From: Apostichopus japonicus
Lineage: Eukaryota > Echinodermata > Holothuroidea > Aspidochirotida > Stichopodidae
Assembly (NCBI RefSeq): GCF_037975245.1
Contig: NC_092582.1
Span: forward strand, 22,840,577-22,904,576
Length of the DNA: 64,000 bases
Direction of reading: 5' to 3'
Part shown: piece by piece, positions 23,501 through 31,972 of the stretch
Numbering within the stretch: position 1 is the first letter of the stretch
Layout: each line of letters opens with the position of its first letter
Translations under genes and position numbers: made by a program
The notes under the pieces: model-generated
Database searches by the model: none
Told to the model about the DNA's origin: nothing
The model's input: the letters and a program-made list of their open reading frames with translations, nothing else

Positions 23501-25600
23501 TTGTGATATGTTTGATATGGTACTGTGTGATATATGTGATATGGTATGATAATGTGATATGACATGTGGTATTGTATGATATATGTGATGATATATGTTA
23601 TGATATATGTGATATGGTATGATTTGTGTGATATTGTATAATATATGCGATATAATATCTTTTGATATGATGTGGTGTGATATAGCTGGTGTATAATTCA
23701 ATGTGACATGATAAGATATATGATATGATACACAGTTTAATGAAATATCTGCTCTCTGATCTCTCATTTAAAAACAGGCATCTCGGGAGAGAAAGTGGAG
23801 ATTGACCCCGTGCAGCAGAACAAGCACACTCCAGCCAAGTTACTGACAAAACAGAAGGCCATAACCATTGAATCAGACAGAGTAGCTGCCTGCAAGATAC
23901 TGGAAGAGAAACAAGGTAGGACATTGTTAGGAAGAGAATTAGGCAGGGTAGCAGTCAGTATCGTAAGCAGATGGTCTCTGGTCATATACGTACATACAAC
24001 AAAAGCAATACCAAGCACTGTTAAAGGCACTGAAGACTCGCCCCAAACAGCGTGCGGCCATCTGAAAAGTTAACTTTTTGTTGCTTGCAAGTGACGTTTT
24101 GTTTGTGTCGCTACAAAATGCAGACAGTAATGAAACGTGATACCTTGTTATCTTTAGCTGGACCTGAGATGTCCATCGCTGTATCGTTTATACACTGTGC
24201 TGTAGGTATTGACCGTAGCTGCATGTAGTGACTGTACACTAGTGTCTAATTACCGACGGTAGCAAGGTGGGTGTGTATTTTCTGGGATCGATGGTGGTGT
24301 TTAACACTTCTGTAAAACCTCATTCGAAACTAGGTCAAATTACCGGCATTAGACGTTTCTTTTTGCGCGAGTCTTCATACCCTTTAAAGTGTTCGGTTAT
24401 CTTGTAACAGCTGATGTCTCATACCTCAAGATGGTCAGTAATAATTTCCAAACATATTTAGGCTTATTGTAAGAAACTTTGCTAACCCACTGTTAGGTAA
24501 GCCTAGCCTTGTTATCCTTTAACGTATCATCAGCAAAGTTTGTTCAGAAGTTGTTACTGCTGTTTATTTTAGTTTTTATTTTAACTAAATTAAGTAGGGT
24601 TCGGTAAATCCAGAAAGGAACCCCTCCATCCACTTTTAATAGTAATAAAGGATATGCTGCACCATTAATAGGCATTATGCGGTCTCCCAGACTACTGTAT
24701 TAAATGTTAGGTAATTAAATGTTAAATGTATTAAATGTTATTAAATGTTAGGTAATTATTAAATGTTAGGTAATTAAAGCATTGTCACACAACCAACCAC
24801 CTTAATATTATGCCTGATGTCATTATTACCATTATTAGTTTCTGGTATGCAGCCTCACATACCTTCTGTGTGTAGCGTTTGTATGTCCATCAAAAAAGAA
24901 AGCTATAAGGATGTGGTAATTAACCTAAAATGTTTTAGTAATTTTCCAGCAATTTTGTTATACAATGGGACTGCAGTTGGATTCCCAGTTGAACTTTTCC
25001 TTTTTACTGTATTTGAGATCTCGAAGGACTTTAAGAAAATTGATTTGATATCTTAATCCCTGTTGGAGAGAAAGTGAAGGAGCTCAGCTAAAAATCTGTG
25101 AAATTCCTGCTATATTTTGTCATTTTGGTTGCTTCTATGTGTAAGACAATAGTATTATGACAACCCATTCACCATGCTACCCATTCAAGTGAAACAATGA
25201 ATGAAGTGTCCCGGGATGTTTGTTTTTCATTCAGGCGTTAATGTAGCTCTTTAATTTCTTCATTATTTTTATTTTGTTTGTTTGTTATTGTTAACTTTTT
25301 AGCACAAAAGTTGTTTAGAATCAATTTAATCATATGTTGTAAGTTTTTTTTCTGTTTAATGAAACAACTTTTTGATTCATAGTGTGTGTTTTTTTTGTCT
25401 CAGGCAAAACGGTCTTCCGCTTGACGTTCAAGAGTCCTTCTCACGAGTTCAAACAGTATGACTTTGAAGCCAGCCCAGCCAAAGCCAAGGAGATAGTCAG
25501 AAGGATTAACCACATCTTAGAGCTGAGAGCCAGCGCTGTCAAGCATGACTATACACTTTGGAGGAAGAACAAATACAGTAAAAAGGGACCAAAGAGCTGA
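8347..25600 (+). CDS. MAPKAP1: SIN1 / MAPKAP1, mTORC2 subunit (3' nine coding exons)
   Basis: Encodes stress-activated MAP-kinase-interacting protein 1, the mTORC2 subunit that holds the complex together and presents AGC kinases such as Akt. Exons: 8347-8520, 12061-12203, 16039-16214, 18266-18460, 19051-19160, 19969-20076, 22507-22647, 23778-23915, 25404-25600. All junctions are GT-AG and every phase fits, giving 459 residues plus stop. Visible in order: N-terminal basic helix with [17 protein letters not shown] domain with IGLICWHY and the acidic loop [14 protein letters not shown]; Ras-binding-like region with [17 protein letters not shown]-terminal PH domain with [12 protein letters not shown] and [11 protein letters not shown]. 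Human SIN1 is 522 residues, so about 63 N-terminal residues are missing. I searched 1-8346 for them by eye and found nothing, so that exon is probably upstream of the window. No frameshift or in-frame stop was seen. Assignment is close to certain; exact junctions are inferred. Confidence 0.95.
10780..11300 (+). repeat. Dispersed repeat family B, three tandem units
   Basis: Each ~230-bp unit carries CTAATACCACTCTATACTGTCC, CATGCTTCAAAGCACTCATA and CAGTTCCTAACCTTTATCTG. Inverted copies follow at 11700-11900, forming a large foldback. Confidence 0.8.
11700..11900 (-). repeat. Dispersed repeat family B, two inverted units
   Basis: Reverse complements of the 10780-11300 units: AGTGCTTTGAAGCATGATAT and GGTATTAGCATTAG occur twice, 84 bp apart. 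Confidence 0.8.
12061..12203 (+). CDS. MAPKAP1: SIN1 exon (linker to CRIM start)
   Basis: Acceptor TTAATCAG, donor GTAGGT, 47 codons after completing a split Asp codon. It encodes an acidic stretch [11 protein letters not shown] and then [12 protein letters not shown], the conserved block just before the CRIM domain. The family-B repeat copy starts about 25 bases beyond the donor. Confidence 0.92.
12228..12308 (-). repeat. Dispersed repeat family B, partial copy
   Basis: GGAACTGTTTATACTGTCAG through GGTATTAGCATTA, matching the inverted copies at 11700-11900. It starts ~25 bases after a SIN1 donor. Confidence 0.8.
12357..12507 (+). repeat. Dispersed repeat family A, copy 3
   Basis: CGCTCCTCGCTTATCTGTCT through CTCATTCTACCATTCG, with hairpin GACCGACCCCTCCGGTC. 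Confidence 0.8.
12690..14070. mobile_element. Non-autonomous hAT-like DNA transposon
   Basis: A 1381-bp element in a SIN1 intron. It starts CATAGGCGTACG and ends CGTACGCCTATG (12-bp perfect terminal inverted repeats), flanked by an exact 8-bp duplication GTTATTGT at 12682-12689 and 14071-14078. An 8-bp target duplication is typical of hAT transposons. No transposase frame is present. Inside there is a 74-bp direct duplication (12933-13006 and 13305-13379) bracketing a segment that carries a reversed family-A repeat. Confidence 0.85.
13140..13270 (-). repeat. Dispersed repeat family A, partial inverted copy nested in the hAT-like element
   Basis: Reverse complement of the family-A core (CTAGACACGGTAGAATG, GGTTGTGGGGAGACAGGTAAG). 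It lies within the internally duplicated part of the element at 12690-14070. Confidence 0.75.
15310..15940 (+). repeat. Purine-rich minisatellite upstream of a SIN1 exon
   Basis: Variants of GGTAGTGGGGGATGTGGAAA, then three ~47-bp units with GGGGTGGTCGGTGAGAAATG around 15640-15790. It ends about 100 bases before the exon at 16039. Ser/Pro/His-rich minus frames here are artefacts. Confidence 0.92.
16039..16214 (+). CDS. MAPKAP1: SIN1 exon (CRIM domain, first half)
   Basis: Acceptor TTCTTCGCAG, donor GTATGA, 58 codons plus two bases. It encodes the first half of the CRIM domain, ending in [19 protein letters not shown], nearly identical in layout to human DLIGLICWQY. A long purine-rich minisatellite ends about 100 bases before the acceptor. 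Confidence 0.93.
18266..18460 (+). CDS. MAPKAP1: SIN1 exon (CRIM acidic loop)
   Basis: Acceptor TTTATTCTCTAG, donor GTAAGT. It encodes [20 protein letters not shown] and [11 protein letters not shown], the CRIM acidic loop that contacts mTORC2 substrates and the following beta strand. The 3' end of this exon and its donor form the first unit of a ~155-bp tandem repeat that extends into the intron. Confidence 0.94.
18450..18960 (+). repeat. ~155-bp tandem repeat, four copies, starting across a SIN1 exon end
   Basis: Units start at 18450, 18603, 18762 and about 18916 with ATTGTGAAnAT...GTATACTCATCTCAT. They contain GCATTCACATGTGAATA and GAAGATATTGGAT. The first unit includes the last 11 bases of the SIN1 exon and its donor. 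Confidence 0.85.
19051..19160 (+). CDS. MAPKAP1: SIN1 exon (Ras-binding-like region, first half)
   Basis: Acceptor CTTTGTCCTCAG, donor GTAGAG, 36 codons between split codons. It encodes [20 protein letters not shown] followed by RKG, matching human IQVDNTKVTMKEILLKAVKRRKG in the ubiquitin-like Ras-binding region. Confidence 0.93.
19969..20076 (+). CDS. MAPKAP1: SIN1 exon (Ras-binding-like region, second half)
   Basis: Acceptor TTCACTTGTTAG, donor GTAAGT after a split Ser codon. It encodes [20 protein letters not shown] followed by REH, matching human VAVDLDSTLESQSAWEFCLVREN. Confidence 0.92.
22507..22647 (+). CDS. MAPKAP1: SIN1 exon (PH domain start)
   Basis: Acceptor CACGTTCACAG, donor GTAAGA. 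It encodes a divergent linker and then [20 protein letters not shown], the first strands of the SIN1 PH domain, which binds phosphoinositide and restrains mTOR. Confidence 0.93.
22985..23740 (+). repeat. AT-rich minisatellite upstream of a SIN1 exon
   Basis: Variants of GTGATATGGTATGATATAT repeated for ~750 bp. It ends about 40 bases before the acceptor at 23778. The long Tyr/His/Ile-rich minus frames are artefacts of the repeat. Confidence 0.93.
23778..23915 (+). CDS. MAPKAP1: SIN1 exon (PH domain middle)
   Basis: Acceptor AAAAACAG, donor GTAGGA. It encodes [12 protein letters not shown] followed by [20 protein letters not shown], matching human GISGDKVEIDPV and FWIKQKPISIDSD. An AT-rich minisatellite ends only ~40 bases before this acceptor. 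Confidence 0.94.
24021..24387. mobile_element. TTAA-flanked short inverted-repeat element (MITE), full copy
   Basis: Ends are TTAAAGGCACTGAAGACTCG and the inverse CGAGTCTTCATACCCTTTAA, so imperfect terminal repeats sit inside TTAA. TTAA duplications are typical of piggyBac and Kolobok transposons. A second copy in opposite orientation is at 46368-46700. No coding capacity. Confidence 0.75.
25404..25600 (+). CDS. MAPKAP1: SIN1 terminal coding exon
   Basis: Acceptor TTTTTTTGTCTCAG; the exon ends with TGA at 25598-25600. It encodes [20 protein letters not shown] and [14 protein letters not shown], the end of the PH domain including its C-terminal helix, then a basic tail. No AATAAA was found close downstream, so the 3' end is not placed. 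Confidence 0.94.
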
Positions 25601-26166
25601 ACATATCTTTAACCTAACTAACAACCTGAACAACCTAATAACAACCTGATAACCTTAGTGGTGTTCACATCTCTCAATGTGTAGATTAGATGAAGCTCTT
25701 GTGTACTTTGTCATAACAAGAAAAAGAGTCTGGATACATAACCCGTACAAAATGGTCTAACCCAGAAGGCCATAGTGTTGTGTTACTCCGTAATTGTTGT
25801 ATGGAATGGGAGAGTGCAGGAGAATTTCTTTTGAGGGATTTTTGGGAAGATGGGTACATATCACTTACAATCTGGTCTAACGAGGTGGCCAATAGTGATG
25901 ATTTAATTAATTAGTAATTGCTTGTGTCAATTGGGAGAAATTTTCCTTTTCTCCTTATTATGACATATGAAGACTAACATTCTTCCAGAAGTCACCTCAT
26001 AACATGGATTGCCGTGATAACTTTTCCTAGTAGTGAATTACTTTGTCGAAGGAAGAGCTAAAGATGTTGTGCAACACAACGTTGATGATAGCACTGTAAT
26101 CGGATAACAGCGATTTTAGTATTACATGCGCCGTTTGTTCGGCTGACGGTCAATATGTTATTTTAA
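25601..26166. other. SIN1 3' flank
   Basis: Presumed 3' UTR and flank of SIN1. No AATAAA close to the stop and no other gene seen before the G-rich array. Confidence 0.6.
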
Positions 26167-27725
26167 CATAGACCTGGAGGGGTTAGAGGGAAGGGTAAGA
26201 GGGAGGGGTGTGAGGGAGGGGTTAGAGGGTGGAGAGGGGGTTTAGAGGGAGGGGTAAGAGGGAGGGGTTAGAGGGTGGGGTTAGAGGGAGGGGTTTGAGG
26301 GAGGGGTAAGAGTAAGAGGGTTAGAGGGAGGGGTAAGGGGGTGGGGAGTAGGGCTGGAGAGGGTGGGGTTAGAGGGAGGGGTTTGAGGGAGGGGTTTGAG
26401 GGTGGGGTAAGAGGGTGGGGTTAGAGGGAGGGGTAAGAGGGTGGAGAGGAGGGCTGGAGAGGAGGGTGGGGTTAGAGGGAGGGGTAAGAGGGAGGGGTTA
26501 GAGGGTGGGGTTTGAGGGAGTGGTTAGAGGGAGGGTAAGAGGGTGGGGTTAGAGGGAGGGGTTAGAGAGGGAGGGGTTAGAGGGAGGGATAAGAGGGAGG
26601 GGTTAGAGGGAAGGGTTAGAGGGTGGGGTTAGAGGGAGGGGTTTGAGGGAGGGGTTAGAGGGAGGGGTAAGAGAGAAGGGTAAGAGGGAGGGGTTAGAGG
26701 GTGGGGTTTGAGGGAGTGGTTAGAGGGAGGGTAAGAGGGTGGGGTTAGAGGGAGGGGTTAGAGAGGGAGGGGTTAGAGGGAAGGGTAAGAGGGAGGGGTG
26801 TGAGGGAGGGGTTAGAGGGTGGAGAGGGGGTTTAGAGGGAGGGGTAAGAGGGTGGGGTTAGAGGGAGGGGTAAGAGGGTGGGGAGGAGGGCTGGAGAGGG
26901 TGGGGTTAGAGGGAGGGGTTTGAGGGTGGGGTTAGAGGGAGGGGTAAGAGGGAGGGGTGAGAGGGTGGGGTTAGAGGGTGGGGTTAGAGGGAGGGGTAAG
27001 AGGGTGGAGAGGATGGTGGGGTTAGAGGGAGGGTTAGAGGGAGGGGTTAGAGGGAGGGTAAGAGGGTGGGGTTAGAGGGAGGGTAAGAGAGGGAGGGGTT
27101 AGAGGGAGGGGTTTGAGGGAGGGGTTTGAGGGAGGGGTTAGAGGAGGGTATGAGGGTGGGGTTAGAGGGAGGGGTTAGAGAGGGAGGGGTTAGAGGGAGG
27201 GGATTGAGGGTGGGGTTAGAGGGTGGGGTTAGAGGGAGGGGTTAGAGGGAGGGGTTAGAGGGAGGGGTTAGAGGGTGGGGTTAGAGGGTGGGGTTAGAGG
27301 GTGGGGTTAGAGGGAGGGGTTAGAGGGTGGGGTTAGAGGGAGGGGTTAGAGGGTGGGGTTAGAGGGTGGGGTTAGAGGGAGGGGTTAGAGGGTGGGGTTA
27401 GAGGGAGGGGTTAGAGGGTGGGGTTTGAGGGAGGGGTTAGAGGGAGGGGCAAGAGGGTGGGGTTAGAGGGAGGGGTTTGAGGGAGGGTAAAAGGGAGGGG
27501 TTAGAGGGATGGGTGTGAGGGAGGGGTTAGAGGGTGGAGGTTTAGAGGGAGGGGTTACAGGGAGGGGTAAGTGGGATGGGTTAGAGGGAGGGGTTAGAGG
27601 GTGGGGTTAGAGGGTGTGGTAAGAGGAAGGGGTAAGAGGGAGGGGTAAGTGGAAAGGGTTAGAGGGAGGGGTTAGAGGGTGGGGTTTGAGGAAGGGGTTA
27701 GAGGGAGGGGTTAGAGGGAGGGGGT
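26167..27725 (+). repeat. G-rich minisatellite of a 13-bp unit
   Basis: About 1.5 kb built from GAGGG(A/T)GGGGTTA with variants (GTAAG, GTTTG). It has four or more closely spaced G-runs over its whole length and lies between the convergent SIN1 and DSN1 genes. The open frames in it are artefacts. Confidence 0.95.
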
Positions 27726-28738
27726 GGTGGAGGAGGAGAGGGATCTGCTTGATTTGATATCGAGACTGTATTCATATAATCAACTTTGGAAGTACTTTTC
27801 TGCTAAATTTCATGAATGTAGAAAAGGTATTAAGTTAACATTGTATGCAAATATGCAAGTAAAAAATGTTTTTGTCCCTGGTACAATTTCACTTTGCCCT
27901 GGCACACAGTTGGAATGACAAAATGGCTGGTACTGTACCGCACTTACATTATCCTGTCCGATAATTTGACGTCCTTCAGTGCTTGTTGGCGTAAGTTTAA
28001 ATGATACAATCGACTATGAATCAGAAAACAAAGATACGTGCAATACAAAGATATGTGTAAATACAATCTCATGTTTAATTCATTTTTTTGTTCTTTAGTC
28101 TTAAAACTTATATAAATAGTTACCTTCAAGTATGAAGCCATTATTTCTAATGTGAACCTACTACTTTACAGGAAGCATCTTAATTTGCTGAGTGATAATG
28201 CAACTGTAATGCAACTGTGTCCTTCAATAACCTGAACCATTCGACTCTCCCTTGTTTCCTTTTTTGTTCTCTTTTATGCTGTTTCAACTGATAGACCAAA
28301 CTAAATACAGCTGTGATATAATTAAATTGCATCACTGCTGCTTTTCTGGAAATCTTAATAGAAGCTTCATTATGAAATAACAAATAAATTTTGATAAACA
28401 GTTTAAAGAGGGTCTCTATACCCAATAATGACAGTGGTAACACTTCCTTATCCTCCACCTTGCTTCACTTTGCTCCACCTTCCTCGACTTCCCTTTCCTC
28501 CACTCTTTTCATGGGAAAAGTTTTTTCTTGTTTTTGGTTATTGTCACTTATTGTTCACCTCAGATGCATTATTTTTATTTTCATAGTTCATCACACAACT
28601 TTGTCTACATGTTAAAGATGAAGCAAGCAAACAAAAGTGAACATTCACATAAAAATGCAATAGAAATCATATTAAAAAAACACTCCCATGCAAAATTTTA
28701 GAAAGTGCAATGAAAAATTGAATCTCAAATTTTTGCAC

Positions 28739-28744
28739 TTTATT
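28739..28744 (-). terminator. Candidate DSN1 polyadenylation signal
   Basis: AATAAA on the minus strand, about 124 bases beyond the DSN1 stop codon. Distance and sequence fit a poly(A) signal; no transcript end is known. Confidence 0.4.
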
Positions 28745-28867
28745 TCCTGAACATACTTTTTACAGAGCTATTAACTGAGCACAATTCATTGCCTGTCTAG
28801 CAGACAATAATTTTAAATAATTTTCCCCCAAACCATCCTTTCGTGGTATATAATATTTTTTTCCTCA

Positions 28868-28938
28868 TCACTTTCCACTTTTCTCAAGTAGTGTGCGTGG
28901 GTCGTCGATGGCCGTGAATCCTTGAACAGATTCCTTAG
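28868..28938 (-). CDS. DSN1: DSN1 terminal exon
   Basis: Acceptor TTGCTTTCACAG. It encodes AKESVQGFTAIDDPRTLLEK, Ser-Gly-Lys and TGA. The human C-terminus (GKRSMQQLDPSPARKLLK) extends further. Confidence 0.84.
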
Positions 28939-31920
28939 CTGTGAAAGCAAAAGTAGAATTAACCATCGGGCTAAAAATTTCAATGACATATTTAAGTTCA
29001 TAAATTAACAGTTTAGAAATTTGTTGCAATAATTTTTACATTAATTTCAAAAAGATTGATTTTGGACAGGTTAGATCTAACAGTTTCAGAAATGCTAATA
29101 TTCAAATGAAGTTGACCTTGTTCATTGATTCCCCAGTAAAAATTCTGTAAACAGAATTTACACTACAAACTTTTTTATCAGTCTTTATGACTGTATTATA
29201 AGCAGAATTCAACAGTTTTAGAGATTTGATTTGCTGAGAAAATAAGATTTAAATAAAAAAATAAATAAGATTCTCTGGACAAAAAAATCCAAAGTTTTAG
29301 CAATAACCAGTTAACATTTTGGAATGTTTGCAAAGCCATAATGTGTGCCTTATTTAGAAATTCCGTCAAATTTCAACTTTTTATCATAACGTTACTGTTG
29401 CCTCTGTGGATTAATGATGTAAATATTATCAAGGGAAAAAAAAACAATTTTTAGCTCGATTGCACGTAACGACATCACTTCACTCTGCGACTGCCAGATA
29501 CTTTGACAAAATATCCCCAAATCTAGAAAACCATCCCTTTGGCAAACAATCTCGTTGTTTGTCCTACAGATGTAAACAATTTCCAGCAATTTTGTCAAGG
29601 CCAAAGGGATATTCTGCTACCTGTAAGATACATATCTGCAAAATTTAAAAACCTTGATTTGTAACTTACCAAGTCTGTTAGTTTCTTGAGAGAGAAATGC
29701 GTCCATGCTTTCTTGGAATTGTTCGACCTGTTTGCACGAATTTACCAGCTGATTAACCTTAGTCAAGAGAGAAATATAGAAGGAAAGAAATATAAAATGC
29801 TCCATCAATAAAACTGAACCGCTAAAGTACACTTGTATCACATAGATGTTTAATCAGCAAGTGAGGAATTCCCTGAACTTATAGACTTTCCATATTTCAG
29901 TGATGAGGGCTAGTCTCAGTAAAAAAGGAATTGATGATCGTGGAGTTCGATCATCTCCCAGGAATTTATGTCGTGTATCCTCGGGAAAGACGTTCCTCTC
30001 ATCTCGATAAGTAACTGAGGAGATCGAGTCTGTCATGATCTATCCCGCCGGTTTTATATGCCGTTCCTGCCTAGTAAGTGAGACCAACGGCTTTATGTCA
30101 TCTCGCAGTATGATCTGCAAACCTCCCATGAACAAAAAAAAAATCTGAAAACTGGTAGAAAACAAACAATGTGCAGAAACATTACATGGATATCCTTCGA
30201 ATCATAAATGATAAAACCCTTCCTTAATCACTGAACACAAGTGATTTGTTAGAATGTTAGAAGTTTTAGTTGACTGAAGAACACTTTGTAAAACCTATAG
30301 GTATTGGGCACCAAATCTTCAGGGTTGTTTTGGGGTATCTCCCCCCCCCCGCCTCCCCACCGGTCTAACTGTCATGGGCGATAATGATTTCATACCTGTA
30401 GGGCTACGTTTTCTTGAATTTTGCCAGCTGCTGATATCATAACATCCAGGCCTGGTAGCTCTGAGAGCAGCTTTCTCTGTGTCACGCTGAGGGTCTCTGG
30501 CTCATTAACAGGCATACTTTGTGGCTCAGGTCTAGAAAGAAGAAAACAGAAGAACAGTTTGTGTGACTTTTGTGATGCCTTTGATGGATGGAAGGGGAAA
30601 AAAAAAAAATTGGTATAAGGAAAAGTTTGATATATCTGAGATTTGCACCAGCGATCTACCCCTCATCATAACTTTGGGGCCATTCCACAATCCTGATCTT
30701 CTCCCTTATCGTACCCCCTTCGGACCACTCCATGCCCATTACCTCCTCCTGGGGACATGTCATACCCACCATCTCCCCCCCTCATCTTAACCCCGGGACC
30801 ATTCCATATCCGTGAGTTCCCCCTCATTTTACCCATGGGACCATTCCACACTCCTGACCTCCCTCCCCTAGGGGGCATTCCATACCCCTGCGTTTACCCC
30901 TCATCTCACCCCTCGGACTAGTTTACACCCCTGAGTGTCTTACTTGGCTGTTGCTTCTTCTGTCCTCTGAGTATAAGATGTCAGCATCTCATCCCACTGC
31001 TTACTTTCGTCACTCAAGGTCTTAATCCTCTCGTCCAGTTGTGAGATGTGTGTCTCCATCTCCAAATTCAAAGGGTTTTCGTTCCGACTTTAGAACAAAC
31101 CAAAAAAATATATATATATATATTTATATATATAAAAGGAATAACATAAAAACTGAGAGCGTTGTGGTCAAGTGGTTAAGGCAGTGGACTTGTGATCTAA
31201 GGATTGCAGGTTCGAGGCTTGACCAGATCATTGCGTCGTGTTCTTGGGCAAGGCACTTTATCTCCTTTGCCTCTCTTCACCTATAGGTGTATAAATGGGT
31301 ACCTGTGATATAAACTGTCAGCTGGGCGCTGTTTAGCTGCTGCCATGTGGAGGGATTGTCTCTATATGTTTGACAGGTTATCGTTGACCAGGGTAATATT
31401 GTGATGCGCCTTGAGCGCCGAAGTTATCGGTGGATATGTCTGCGCTTTATAAATCTACAATATTATTATTATTATTAAACAACTATGCTGCATTTAGAGA
31501 AAGGCTGGATCTCGAGAGAGATACAATAATTTAATTAAGTTAATGAGGGAAAACAGCCAATGTTTGGTGTTTGCAGAGCTTTCGAGCAAGACTAGCTCTT
31601 CTTCAGTGCATGATCACCAAAAGTGACAAGGAGTAGCAGGAATTGAAACTATTTTATAGAGAAGAGTGTGTCCGCATGGTTGTGAAGTCAAAGCGACTTA
31701 CTGATTTCTGCTGGATTTAGCAGAAGTTTTGGAAAATCGAATAATTTTGATCCGTTCCGGATTATTTTAATCCGATTCCATGGTAATTTCAAAGGATTTG
31801 TTTTGGTTTATCTGGGACGGCAGATCGTTTCTGATGTTTAAACCGAATGGTGTCGTGGTCTTTAGGTTACTTCCCAGAAATTTTCTTTTCTTTCCTAGAT
31901 TTATCTGTCCAAGAATCATT

Positions 31921-31972
<52 letters not shown>

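Noticed and set aside
22918-23924. Minus-strand frames up to 215 codons rich in Tyr, His and Ile.
   Set aside because: Artefacts of the AT-rich minisatellite; one also overlaps a SIN1 exon antisense.
31155-31235. tRNA gene.
   Set aside because: A and B boxes are present, but no closing acceptor stem and a SINE body with ATT tail follows.
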